This document shows positions 1 to 9,222 of a DNA stretch of 55,353 nt, in pieces. The stretch is from Deltaproteobacteria bacterium (GTDB lineage Bacteria > Desulfobacterota > Desulfobacteria > Desulfobacterales > SpSt-501). Under the pieces are notes generated by a model that was not told the origin of the DNA, searched no databases, and saw only the letters and a list, made by a program, of their open reading frames with translations. Within the stretch, counting starts at the first letter, position 1; the number at the start of each line of letters is the position of its first letter. The stretch covers positions 1 through 55,353 of the forward strand of contig JACRCN010000091.1 of the NCBI GenBank assembly GCA_016219005.1. Direction: 5' to 3'. The translations under genes and the position numbers were made by a program.

Positions 1-3000
1 CGGTGACCTGCAAGGTCTTTCCTTCGATCTGCCTGAAACCCACCTTAGCCGTTGCCACCCGGGCGTGCTTGGCGGCATTGAACAGCAGCTCGCGGGTCGA
101 TTCGAACAGCAGGACCTTCACGTCCTCCGCCACCGCCGGAAGGGGTTCTTCCATGGCGAGATCGACCTTCAGACCGTGCTTGTCGGCCATCCAGCGGGCC
201 AGCCATGCGAACCCGGCCGCCATGCCCGCTTCATGCAGGATCGGCGGGCTCAGTTCCGCGGTCAGCGAACGCGACAGCCGGATCGACTCGCCTAAAAGCT
301 CCTCGATCTGAGTCGCCGCCAGCACGAGGGCCTCGCCGTCCAGCTCATCGAGGCAGGACACCTGCAGCTTTGCCGAGGCCAGCTGCTGCTGCAGATGATC
401 GTGCAGGATCTGGGCCATGCGCTTGCGTTCGCGCTGCTCGACCATGGTGAGCTCGCCGGCCAGCGCCCGAAGCTGGGCCGCACGGGCGTTCAACTGCTCG
501 TTGGCCCGCCTGAACCCGTCTTCGGCCCGCTGGCGCTGCTCGACTTCCTCCTGGAGATTATCAACCATCAGAGCCAGCGTGGCCGTGCGTTCCCGGACCT
601 TCTGCTCGAGTTCCGCATTGACCTTCGACAAAGCGGCCTGGCTGTCCCGCAAAGCCTGCTCGGCCTGCTTGTGAGCGCTGATGTCGCGCGCGACGTGCAC
701 GGCACCGATGAGCTGTCCCTTCGCGTCGCACAGAGGCGTTGCACTTACCAGGAAGTCGCCCCCGAGGCGGGGTTCGTACACCTCGGCGACATGCTGTTCT
801 CCGTCCTTGCAGGTCAGAGCGTGCGGGCAGAAGGCCGGCGCGTTGGGCAGTCCATGCACGGCCTCATGGCACATCAGCCCGGCACACTGGTCGGGAGTCG
901 TCCCCAAACGGTCTGCCATCGCCTGGTTGACGCGGACAATCCGGTGTTGATTATCCAGGATCGCCACCAGGTCCGGGACCGCATTGAATGTGCGCTCCCA
1001 CTCCTCCTTGGCCCGGAGGATCGCCTCCTCGGCCTGTTTGCGTTCTGTGATATCTTGGACCATGCCGATGGAGCGGACGATCCTGCCGGCGGCGTCCCGG
1101 TGGTGCCGGCAGCGCTCGTGGACGATGCGGATGTCGCCCGTGTCCTTCCGGACCACGCGATGCTCGATCTCGTATGCGTCCCGGTTCTCGCGCAGCGACC
1201 CGGAATAGGCCTCATCCACTGCGGAGCGGTCCTCGGGATGGACCCGTTCGAGAAAGGCTTCGTAGGACGCGCTGAACTCCTGCGGCTGCAGCCCGAAAAG
1301 GCGGTACACTTCGTCGGACCATGTCAGGACATTATGGACCAGATCGAGTTCCCAACTTCCGAGGTGGGCGATCGCCAGCGCGCGTTTCAGCCGTTTATCA
1401 CTATCGCGCAGATCCTGCGCGGCGCGCTTGCGCTCGGTGATGTCGCGGCCGTAGAAGTTGACGTAGCTGCGCTCCACGATCGGAATAAGGATAAACGACA
1501 GGTCGCGATCGTTGCAGCGGACCTCCAGCTCCTGCGGGGTCCCGTTTCCCAACGCGGTGGCGAGTGTAAGTTGCACGAACTCCGGGACCGGCGTGCCCAG
1601 GCGGCATCCCCACAGCTCCAGCAGCCCCGCGGCCGAGCGATTGGCGTACAACAGGTTCCCGTCGCCCCCGACGCGCAGGATGGGGAACGGGTTTTCCTCG
1701 GGGAACAGCGCCGCACTCCGGTGCTGCTCCTCGGCCCGGGATTTCGCCAGGGCCACGGCCAGGTGATTCGCCAGCCTTTCCCACAGGGCGATGGCCTCGG
1801 AGGAGAAAATCCCTTTGCGCCGGTCGTTCAACTGCAGCAGTCCCAGGCGTGCGGCGCCCAGGCCCAGGGGCACCAGGGCCACCGACTCGTAGCCCTCGCC
1901 GTTGCATCGGTTGCGCGTCCGGGCCTGGCGGTCCGCTTCGGTCGTGCCGGCAAGCAGTTCGGTCGTGCAGTTGGTCCAGAAGCTCCCGCCCGCGGTGAAG
2001 AACGGTTTCGAGGGATCGAATCGTCCGCCGATCACGTTGCCGCACATGCATTCGATCAGGGGGTTGCCCGCGTGGTCCCGGATGATCTCACCGGCGGTGT
2101 CCCGGGCGCACAGCGAATTTTCCATCTGAACGAATTCCGGCGGAAACCCCCGGGCCTCGTAATAAGGATAGTCGTCGCCCTCTTTGAGCCGGATGCCCAC
2201 GGCTTCGCAGCCCGACTGCTCCTGGAAGAAAGTCACGGCCAGCCGCGTCAAGTCGCGGGTCCCTGTGCTCCGGTTCACGAGCTGCAGGAATTCAACCGCA
2301 ATCTCGCGTTCCCGCCGGCCCTGCTGCAGTTCGGTGATGTCCGCGAAGGTGACGACCGCACCCTCGATGCGGTCGTCCTGGGTGCGATAGGGAGTGATGC
2401 GGCGGACGTACCACCGGCCGTCGTCGGCTTTGATCTCCTTGGAAAGCGGGGCCAGGTCCGCCAGCACCCGGGCGACGTCATCGAGGAGCGCCTCGTCGCT
2501 GAAGCGGCGCAGGATGTCCGCCATGAGTCTGCCCACATCGGTGGGAATCAGGCTCAGCAGGCGCGTGCTGGCCGGGGTGTAGCGCTTGACCCGCAGTTCC
2601 TTGTCCAGGAACACGGTGGCGATGTGGGTGCTGGCCAGCAGGTTGACGACGTCGTTGGTGGTGGCTTCCAGTTCGTCCACCTTCTCCTGGAGGCGGGCGT
2701 TGATGGTGTTAAGCTCCTCGTTGAGGGACTGGAGCTCCTCCTTGGAGGTTTCCAGCTCCTCGTTGGCGGACTGCAGCTCTTCGTTGGCGGCCGTGACCTC
2801 CTCGTTGGAGGCCTTGAGCTGGTCGTTGGAGTTCTCGAGCTGCTCGATGCTGCTCTGGAGCTCCTCGCGCGTGATCCTCAGCTCGTCTTCCAGCTGCCGT
2901 ATGCCGCTACCCCCCGCGGCAAGCTTCCGCGACGCCGCCGGCGGGACGCGCACGTCTTCGAAGGCGATCAACAGCAGGCCGTCGGTCTCGCGGGGATAGT

Positions 3001-4879
3001 GCATGGGGCTGACATAGGCCCTGACCGGGACGGACTTGTGCCCGCGCCGCACGCGGGCCGTGAGGGCAACGGACTTGCCGGTTTCGATGCATTTGCCGAT
3101 GGCCCCGCGCAGACGCACCCGCAGACCCTCGCGGGCCATGGTCACGACATTCGTGCTCAGCTCGCCGCCGGGAAAAGCCAGGTACTGCTCGACCGCTGCG
3201 TGCGTGTAGAGCACCTGGAGCTTGCGGTCCACCAGCACGCAGGCCGGGGCAAAGCGCTCCAACAAGGCCTGCCGGGCCGCGGACGCCAGGCTGAGCCGGG
3301 GAGCTGCGGAGACGGCCGGCATCCAGTCCGCTGCAGGCGGCGCCTCGCACGCCCGCACCGGGATCTCGATCTCGGTGCGGCGCCCCACGCCGATGCGCCG
3401 GTAGATGCGCCACTTCTTCGAGACCGGCGCGAAAAGGTCTTCGCGGTCCCCCACGGTTTCGACGCTGCCCAGGAACAGGAACCCGCCGTCGCGCAGTGCG
3501 AAGTGGAAGAGCGCGATGACTTTTTTTTGCACCGGCGGCTCCAGGTAGATCAGCAGGTTGCGGCAGCTGACCAGGTCCAGCCGCGAGAACGGCGGGTCGG
3601 CCGTGAGGTTTTGCGGCGCGAAGACGATGCGCTCGCGCAAAGCCTTGGCCGCCAGGTGGCGGCCGTCTTTGAGCGTGAAGAAACGCCGCAGGCGTTCAGG
3701 GGACACGTTGGGGCCGATCTCCTCCTCCGCGTAAACGCCGGCGCGGGCCTTTGCCAGCGCGGAGAGGTCGGTGTCCGTGGCGAAGAGCTGGAAGTCCACC
3801 TTCTTGCCGGCCCGCTCGATCCGCTCGCTCATCAGCATGGCCAGGCTGTAGACTTCCTGGCCGCTCGAGCAGGCGGGAACCCACAGGCGCAGAACGGTGT
3901 CCGCTTCCGCGTTTTCGACGAGGCCGGCGATGACCTTTTCCGCAAGAAACTCCCAGGCCTGTGGTTGGCGGAAAAACTCGGTCACGCCGATGAGCAGGTC
4001 CTGCTGCAGACGGCCGACCTCTTCGGCGTGCTCGTGCAGGAAGCGGGCATACTCGCCGTAGCTGGCGAGGTTCGCCAGCTTCATCCGCCGCCGGACCCGG
4101 CGCACGAGGGTGGCGGGCTTATAGCACCTGAAGTCATGGCCCACCTCGGCGTGCACCGTTTCCAGGATGGCCCGCAGGTCGTCGTCCAGCTGCGGCGGCT
4201 CCGCAGAACAGCGGCGGGCGTCCGCGGAGAACTGCGCCGCAAACGCCACAACGGCGGCGGCGATGTCGTCGGGTGCCAGCACCGCGTCCGCCACGCCGGC
4301 GTCGATGGCGCTTTGCGGCATGTTGGGGACCCGGGCCCTGCCGGGCGTCTGCACGATCGTCCGGCCGCCGGCGGCCTTGATTTCCGACAAGCCCAACGTG
4401 CCGTCCCGGCTCGGGCCCGACAGCAGGATGCCGCTGCTGCGATCCCGCTGGTCTGCCGCCAGGGTGCATAAAAAATAATCGACCGGCATGTACAGTCCGT
4501 TGCAAGTCTCGGGTTCGTGAAGGCTAAGGCGGCCCTGAGCGATGCCGAGGAACTTGCCGGGCGGGACGACATGGACGCGGTCCGCCAGCACGGCCATACC
4601 ATCCGCGGCCTCCACCACGGCAAACGCGGTCTGCTCCCCCAGCCCCTTGACGGCCCGGTGGGCGTGCGATCGCCGCGCGTGCTGGATGACCACGAAGGCC
4701 AGGCCGCGGCCAAGGGGCATCCGGGCGAGGAGCCGTTTCAACGACGTCGGTTCGCCCGCCGAGGTTCCGACGCCCACCACTATGACCGGGCACCCGTTCC
4801 CGCCTGTCCGGCTGCCCATGCCCACTGCCTTTTCCTCGGCCGCCTGCTTGCCTTGACGGCCGTTTTTCATGCTGGTCAT
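1..4879 (-). CDS. CheB-CheR-PAS-GAF-histidine kinase hybrid (3' end cut by window edge)
   Basis: At least 1626 residues read on the minus strand without a stop. Order of domains: CheB methylesterase (~25-210; Ser in GTSAGEP, His in VIQHARRSH, Asp in SRDGTLG form the expected triad); CheR methyltransferase (~255-480; YKPATLVRRVRRRM, FFRQPQ, SCRNLLIYL); a coiled coil rich in NEELQS/NEELET (~665-730); a PAS domain; a GAF domain (~865-1045); three more PAS domains; then a HisKA_3-type dimerisation helix with the phospho-acceptor His in ILHDHLQQQL (~1494) and the N-box RELLFNAAKHA near 1598. The rest of the ATPase domain lies outside the window. The ATG at 4879 is preceded in frame by TAA two codons upstream; GGGGA lies about 11 bases before it. 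A second ATG three codons in is possible. Such hybrids link chemoreceptor-type modification chemistry to a NarL-family-type kinase output; the signal is unknown. Confidence 0.93.
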   Translation of the reverse strand, partial: MTSMKNGRQGKQAAEEKAVGMGSRTGGNGCPVIVVGVGTSAGEPTSLKRLLARMPLGRGLAFVVIQHARRSHAHRAVKGLGEQTAFAVVEAADGMAVLADRVHVVPPGKFLGIAQGRLSLHEPETCNGLYMPVDYFLCTLAADQRDRSSGILLSGPSRDGTLGLSEIKAAGGRTIVQTPGRARVPNMPQSAIDAGVADAVLAPDDIAAAVVAFAAQFSADARRCSAEPPQLDDDLRAILETVHAEVGHDFRCYKPATLVRRVRRRMKLANLASYGEYARFLHEHAEEVGRLQQDLLIGVTEFFRQPQAWEFLAEKVIAGLVENAEADTVLRLWVPACSSGQEVYSLAMLMSERIERAGKKVDFQLFATDTDLSALAKARAGVYAEEEIGPNVSPERLRRFFTLKDGRHLAAKALRERIVFAPQNLTADPPFSRLDLVSCRNLLIYLEPPVQKKVIALFHFALRDGGFLFLGSVETVGDREDLFAPVSKKWRIYRRIGVGRRTEIEIPVRACEAPPAADWMPAVSAAPRLSLASAARQALLERFAPACVLVDRKLQVLYTHAAVEQYLAFPGGELSTNVVTMAREGLRVRLRGAIGKCIETGKSVALTARVRRGHKSVPVRAYVSPMHYPRETDGLLLIAFEDVRVPPAASRKLAAGGSGIRQLEDELRITREELQSSIEQLENSNDQLKASNEEVTAANEELQSANEELETSKEELQSLNEELNTINARLQEKVDELEATTNDVVNLLASTHIATVFLDKELRVKRYTPASTRLLSLIPTDVGRLMADILRRFSDEALLDDVARVLADLAPLSKEIKADDGRWYVRRITPYRTQDDRIEGAVVTFADITELQQGRREREIAVEFLQLVNRSTGTRDLTRLAVTFFQEQSGCEAVGIRLKEGDDYPYYEARGFPPEFVQMENSLCARDTAGEIIRDHAGNPLIECMCGNVIGGRFDPSKPFFTAGGSFWTNCTTELLAGTTEADRQARTRNRCNGEGYESVALVPLGLGAARLGLLQLNDRRKGIFSSEAIALWERLANHLAVALAKSRAEEQHRSAALFPEENPFPILRVGGDGNLLYANRSAAGLLELWGCRLGTPVPEFVQLTLATALGNGTPQELEVRCNDRDLSFILIPIVERSYVNFYGRDITERKRAAQDLRDSDKRLKRALAIAHLGSWELDLVHNVLTWSDEVYRLFGLQPQEFSASYEAFLERVHPEDRSAVDEAYSGSLRENRDAYEIEHRVVRKDTGDIRIVHERCRHHRDAAGRIVRSIGMVQDITERKQAEEAILRAKEEWERTFNAVPDLVAILDNQHRIVRVNQAMADRLGTTPDQCAGLMCHEAVHGLPNAPAFCPHALTCKDGEQHVAEVYEPRLGGDFLVSATPLCDAKGQLIGAVHVARDISAHKQAEQALRDSQAALSKVNAELEQKVRERTATLALMVDNLQEEVEQRQRAEDGFRRANEQLNARAAQLRALAGELTMVEQRERKRMAQILHDHLQQQLASAKLQVSCLDELDGEALVLAATQIEELLGESIRLSRSLTAELSPPILHEAGMAAGFAWLARWMADKHGLKVDLAMEEPLPAVAEDVKVLLFESTRELLFNAAKHARVATAKVGFRQIEGKTLQVT

Positions 4880-5216
4880 CGATTATCATTCCCCGGAAAT
4901 GAGTTGAAAAGCCAAAGAGGTGTCATGCTGCGCGCCGTCAAATACGGGACGCCCGATATTCACAATCCGGAATAACCGGCGTGCGGTACGCTTCAACCGG
5001 TGACAGGAGCACTCCCCCGGCGGCAACGCTCGCCTTTCTGGCCGATCCGCTCGCATGAGCGACCATCCGCCGGAAAGGTTTTAAATATTGGATATTACCA
5101 CAGGATTTTTTTCATTGAAAATAGAATTTTCGGATGCCCACAGTGAAAAGAGGCAACGGACTTCCCTTGTTTTACCATTTCAGATGCCTCCAAATCGGCA
5201 CCTCAAGGGCTTTCTC

Positions 5217-5246
5217 TTGACAGCTTTTTTGAGATGGTGCTAATGT
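5217..5246 (+). promoter_or_regulatory. Candidate sigma70-type promoter of the permease/RpiR/deacylase operon
   Basis: A perfect TTGACA (5217-5222) is followed after 18 bases by TAATGT (5241-5246), which carries an extended -10 TG two bases upstream. The permease start codon is about 120 bases downstream. Identified by eye; no transcript evidence. Confidence 0.5.
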
Positions 5247-5247
5247 A

Positions 5248-5272
5248 TTTGCAGTTAATACATTTCTGCAAA
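5248..5272. promoter_or_regulatory. Inverted repeat, candidate RpiR operator
   Basis: TTTGCAG (5248-5254) and CTGCAAA (5266-5272) are a perfect 7-bp inverted repeat separated by 11 bases. It lies directly after the candidate -10 element, where a bound repressor would block transcription. The operon encodes an RpiR-family regulator, the obvious candidate ligand-sensing protein for this site. Confidence 0.4.
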
Positions 5273-5367
5273 ATAATTAGCATAGCCGATTAGCCATTTT
5301 TCCTTTCCACATCAAGGAAAAGAGCCGCGCATGATATCTATTCCCACTACCATATGAGGAGGATGAG

Positions 5368-6675
5368 ATGCCGGGAACTGAAACGAACCTATGGTTAGGG
5401 CTACTTGGCTTGGCGCCGCTTCTGGTCTACATCATCCTGGTCTTTCGCGACATGGATCCACTGCCGGCGACTGTCATTTGCGTTCTGATCGGTGCCGTCA
5501 TCACCCAGCAAAGTCTGGCTTCCTTCGGGAATGTTCTTCAAAAGGCCATGGGGTCCTTCCTGGCAATTGTCGGTTTGATCATTATGCTGGGCCGGGGACT
5601 GGGCGAGGTCCTCAATGCGACCAAAGTGACCCACACCATCGTCCACAAGATTATCTATGGGATCGGTGTCGACAGCGAAAAAAAGGCGATGTTGGGCATC
5701 ATGGCCTCATGCTTTGTCGTCATCGGTTTGCTGGGGACAATGGCCGGTGGGAATGCGATTTTAGCCCCCATCGTACTGCCGGTGGCGGCAGCAGTCGGAC
5801 TCTCGAGGTCGACCATTGGGGTCATTTTTCAAGCCGTCGGCGAAGAGGCCCTGATTCTGGGCCCTTTCACCCCACCGGTGGTGACCCTGCTCGGTCTCAC
5901 CAAACTCGGCTATGGGGAAATGACATTGTATGCCGCCGGGCCGGTGGCGCTGGTCACTCTGGTATGCACTTGGTTTATGCTTCAGAGGATCCAGAACAGG
6001 ACCAGAGACGTAAACCCGTACGATAAAATGAAAGATGTGGAAGAATTCAAGCCAACGTCCCAGAGCCGGCGCGCAACGGTTGTCTTCGGGGGCTTGTTTG
6101 TGGCGGCGGTGGTCTACGGCATTATCATCAAGGCCGCCACCTCCTATGTCATTGTCGTCATGCTCGGATTGGCGGTAATTACGGGCATCGTCGGCGGCCT
6201 CGGATTCCATCCGGTATTGCAGCTTATTGTCAAGGGCATGGCCGGAAATGTGGGGTTGTTCTTTCTGTTCGTACTGCTGGATCCTTTCATCAACTTTATT
6301 GAGGCGGCTGGAGGGTTCAATGCGCTGGCGACGATTCTCAAGCCGATGGTGGATATCGGCGGCAAAGCGGCTGTAGCCATCGCCGGGGGGCTTATCGGCG
6401 CCTTTGGTATATCCGGGGCGACTGTGGCGGAGCTAAAAATGCTCCATGAAATGTTCAACCCCATGCTGACGCAGTTCGGTGTTTCCATGCTGGCGTGGGC
6501 CGTAGCCATGATCATTGCCACCCGGGTCACGAACTTCATCTACCCTGGTGCCAACATGGTCAGCAGCCTGGGGTTCGCCGAATCCAAGGATATGAAGTCC
6601 ATGATTAAAAACGGTGTGGTGGTGGCAGCCGCCCAATCGGCTTTTCTCATCCTGTATAGCGTGCTCTTCAGCTGA
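5368..6675 (+). CDS. Multi-spanning permease, ion-transporter superfamily (Na+/H+ antiporter-like or GntP-like)
   Basis: A 435-residue protein of about 11-12 hydrophobic helices without a cleavable signal. It starts at an ATG preceded by AGGAGGATGAG. The half-helix-like segments GTMAGGNAILAPIVLP (~130) and PFTPPVVTLLGLTKLGYGEM (~170), and the second-half segment GAFGISGATVAELK, are of the kind found in the two inverted repeats of ion-transporter superfamily carriers. The gene opens an operon with an RpiR regulator (21-bp gap) and an N-acyl-D-amino-acid deacylase, so the substrate is likely an acylated amino acid, a D-amino acid or a related organic anion. That substrate is inferred from context only; the exact family could not be fixed by eye. 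Confidence 0.8.
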   Translation: MPGTETNLWLGLLGLAPLLVYIILVFRDMDPLPATVICVLIGAVITQQSLASFGNVLQKAMGSFLAIVGLIIMLGRGLGEVLNATKVTHTIVHKIIYGIGVDSEKKAMLGIMASCFVVIGLLGTMAGGNAILAPIVLPVAAAVGLSRSTIGVIFQAVGEEALILGPFTPPVVTLLGLTKLGYGEMTLYAAGPVALVTLVCTWFMLQRIQNRTRDVNPYDKMKDVEEFKPTSQSRRATVVFGGLFVAAVVYGIIIKAATSYVIVVMLGLAVITGIVGGLGFHPVLQLIVKGMAGNVGLFFLFVLLDPFINFIEAAGGFNALATILKPMVDIGGKAAVAIAGGLIGAFGISGATVAELKMLHEMFNPMLTQFGVSMLAWAVAMIIATRVTNFIYPGANMVSSLGFAESKDMKSMIKNGVVVAAAQSAFLILYSVLFS

Positions 6676-6696
6676 CGGTTTCAACTGGAATTTCGT

Positions 6697-7605
6697 ATGA
6701 GTGCACCAAACGGCATTTTTCACGAGATGCTTCGGAACAACTGGTCCAAGCTGTCACCCACCGACCAGAGGCTGGCGGACTATCTTTTACGTTCCTACCC
6801 TCGATTTCTTTTCCAGACTGCATCTGAGATCGCGCGCGAATTGGGCACAAGCATTTCAACCGTCACCCGTTTCTTTCCCAAAATCGGGTTTAAGAATATC
6901 CGCGAGGCTTATTCGGCTTTACGCGAACAGGCTAATTTCGTGGTGGATTCGCCCTTGGATCGGTATCGCCAACGCCACCTCCGTGCACCGGGAACCGACA
7001 TCCTCTTTGAGGAGACTCTGGAAACGGATCTCTCCAACCTCCAGAACACTTTCGCCTCCCTGGACAATTCGGCGGTGCAACGCTTTATCAAATTAATTTC
7101 TGATTCAAAACGAACGATTTACATATTGGGGAGCCGCAAAGTTTTCGCATTGGCCTATTATCTCTTTATCCAGCTCGCGGCGGTCAGAAACCGAGTGTCA
7201 CTGGTGAGAACCGATAATTTTTTCATGGTTGAGACCGTCCTTGAAACGACAAGCAACGATGTCTTGATAATTTTTGATTTCCGTCGATACCCCAGAGTGC
7301 ATCTCCAAACCGCTGAGCAGTGCAAAGAACAAGGTGCGACCCTCATCGGAATCGTCGATTCTCAATTGGCCCCGGTGGCGCAACTGGCCGACTTGGTTTT
7401 CAAGGTGGAGACCCGCAGCGTTTCCGCTTTCGATTCGTATACCAGTGCGGTCAGTTTGATCAACGCGCTGATAGCCGGGCTGGTGAAACATTTCGGCGAA
7501 AACGCTCGCAAACGCTATGAGCGCATGGAGCAAGTCTACCGTCACTTCGACGTTTGGTCATGGCAGGGCCCTATTGCCAGAAAATTCGTTAAAGCAAGCA
7601 AATGA
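6697..7605 (+). CDS. RpiR-family transcriptional regulator
   Basis: A 302-residue protein with an N-terminal HTH of the RpiR type (~1-80; LSPTDQRLADYLL, then STVTRFFPKIGFKNIREAYSAL) and a C-terminal SIS sugar-isomerase-like domain (~115-265; IYILGSRKVFALAYYL, VLIIFDFRRYPR, TLIGIVDS). RpiR proteins bind a pathway intermediate, often a phosphosugar or amino-sugar derivative, through the SIS domain. It sits between the permease and the deacylase, so it most likely controls this operon. The start has only a weak GGAAT upstream, so translation may be partly coupled to the preceding gene. Confidence 0.93.
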   Translation: MSAPNGIFHEMLRNNWSKLSPTDQRLADYLLRSYPRFLFQTASEIARELGTSISTVTRFFPKIGFKNIREAYSALREQANFVVDSPLDRYRQRHLRAPGTDILFEETLETDLSNLQNTFASLDNSAVQRFIKLISDSKRTIYILGSRKVFALAYYLFIQLAAVRNRVSLVRTDNFFMVETVLETTSNDVLIIFDFRRYPRVHLQTAEQCKEQGATLIGIVDSQLAPVAQLADLVFKVETRSVSAFDSYTSAVSLINALIAGLVKHFGENARKRYERMEQVYRHFDVWSWQGPIARKFVKASK

Positions 7606-7617
7606 GGAGATAGCGGT

Positions 7618-9222
7618 ATGTTCGATTACCTATTTCGCCAAGCTACGGTTGTCGATGGTTCGGGAGGCCCGCCGGTTAATGTGGACGTAGCGGTTGTCGG
7701 AGAACGAATCACCGCGGTGGGTCCTGGGCTGCCCGGTAGGGCGGCGACCATCATCGACGCAGCCGACCTTGTGCTTTCGCCCGGTTTTATCGACATTCAC
7801 TCCCACACGGATGCCACGATCTTCAAAAACCCCTCGGCCGACAGCAAGCTCCTTCAGGGAGTCACATTGGAGGTCACCGGCAACTGTGGGCTAGGGTGTT
7901 TCCCGCTGACTGAAAGCCGGCGGCATTTGTTGCAGGATTTTTTGAAAATGCACGAATTCGGTCTGCCCGAGGAAGGTTTGGATTGGAAAGACATGCAAAC
8001 CTTTGCCGACAGACTGGATGGCCTCGGTCTCGGACTGAACCTGGCGCCGTTGGTAGCGCACGGAGCTCTGCGGATCGCTGCCATGGGCTCAGACGACCGG
8101 CCGCCTGAGCCGGGAGAAATGGCGGAGATGAAAGCGCTGTTGAAGGAAATGCTTTTTCAGGGGGCCTGGGGTTTCTCAACCGGCTTGATATATCCCCCCG
8201 GAAGTTATGCCGTGACCGATGAATTGATCGAACTGTCGCGAGTTCTTGTCCCATATAACGCACTTTATGCGAGCCATATCCGGGGCGAGGGAGCCACTTT
8301 GATGAAGGCGATCGATGAAGCCATCCAGATCGGCCGGCAGGCGGGCGTGAAGGTTGAAGTTTCCCACCTGAAAGCGCTGGGCCAGGCCAATTGGGGCCTT
8401 GGCCGGGCGGCTCTGGATAAGCTGGCACGGGCGCGGCGGGAAGGAGTAGATATCGCGGCCGATCAATACCCCTACGAGGCTTCTCAAACCGCGCTGTCCG
8501 TTTTGGTGCCCGCCTGGGCGCACATAGGTGGAGTCGCGCAAATGCGCAAACGTCTCTTGGATGCGCAGTCAGCCCCGCGTTTGAAGTCCGATATTAAGAC
8601 GGCCCTGATTGAACGCGGCGGCCCTTCGCGAATCATGATCTTCAGAGCGGGTTCCGAACACAACCTTGCTTTTTCCAGGAAATCGCTGTCTGAAGTAGCC
8701 GAGTCTTGGAACCTCGTACCTGAGGATGCGGTCATCCGGCTTCTCCGGGAAGACGCATCCGTCAGCGCTGTCTACTTCTCGCTTTCCGATGATGATGTGA
8801 CGGCCATTCTACAGAGCGATCAAGTGGCCATCGGCTCAGACGGGCGCGCATTGACCGTTTCTTCCAATTCGACCGAGACCACCCACCCCCGCTCCTATGG
8901 CACTTTTCCGCGGGTACTGGGGCATTTCGTCCGCGAGAAGGGTTTACTGTCTTTGGCTACGGCCATTTATAAAATGACAGCCTTGCCTGCTAGCCGTCTG
9001 GGATTGGCGGACCGGGGGCTTGTCCGCCCTGGCTATGCAGCTGATCTTGTCCTGTTTGACCCTTCCGTTGTCGCTGCCCGGGCAACCTTTGAAAATCCTC
9101 ATCAGTATCCTATGGGAATATCGCTGGTGATGGTTAATGGGAAGGTGGCGGCACGGAACGGAAACCCAACCGCTGAACGGGCAGGCAGGGTGCTACGCAA
9201 AATTGTTGAAGGCCAAGCGTGA
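7618..9222 (+). CDS. N-acyl-D-amino-acid deacylase (D-aminoacylase), amidohydrolase superfamily
   Basis: A 534-residue protein of the usual D-aminoacylase length. It removes the acyl group from N-acyl-D-amino acids, giving a carboxylate and a free D-amino acid. The N-terminal beta-sandwich is followed by the metal motif HSHTD (H61, H63), a Cys in GNCGLG (C90), H220 in ASHIRGEG, H250 in VSHLKALG, and the catalytic Asp in AIGSDGRAL. These match the Cys/His zinc arrangement known for this family. GAGGAG lies 8 bases before the ATG, 12 bp after the RpiR gene. Its TGA (9220-9222) abuts the stop of the convergent next gene. Substrate range cannot be read from sequence. Confidence 0.93.
   Translation: MFDYLFRQATVVDGSGGPPVNVDVAVVGERITAVGPGLPGRAATIIDAADLVLSPGFIDIHSHTDATIFKNPSADSKLLQGVTLEVTGNCGLGCFPLTESRRHLLQDFLKMHEFGLPEEGLDWKDMQTFADRLDGLGLGLNLAPLVAHGALRIAAMGSDDRPPEPGEMAEMKALLKEMLFQGAWGFSTGLIYPPGSYAVTDELIELSRVLVPYNALYASHIRGEGATLMKAIDEAIQIGRQAGVKVEVSHLKALGQANWGLGRAALDKLARARREGVDIAADQYPYEASQTALSVLVPAWAHIGGVAQMRKRLLDAQSAPRLKSDIKTALIERGGPSRIMIFRAGSEHNLAFSRKSLSEVAESWNLVPEDAVIRLLREDASVSAVYFSLSDDDVTAILQSDQVAIGSDGRALTVSSNSTETTHPRSYGTFPRVLGHFVREKGLLSLATAIYKMTALPASRLGLADRGLVRPGYAADLVLFDPSVVAARATFENPHQYPMGISLVMVNGKVAARNGNPTAERAGRVLRKIVEGQA

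Larger units (their letters stand above)
4880..5367. other. Divergent intergenic region, 488 bp
   Basis: Lies between the minus-strand signalling gene and the plus-strand permease operon. The right half (from about 5080) is markedly AT-rich compared with its neighbours and contains the promoter and inverted repeat listed separately. No gene with a credible start was seen in the left half. Confidence 0.7.

Noticed and set aside
395-4471. A 1358-residue plus-strand open frame
   Set aside because: It is antisense to the CheB-CheR-PAS-kinase gene, whose motifs are unmistakable. The plus-strand product has no family marks and a composition typical of G+C-rich shadow frames.
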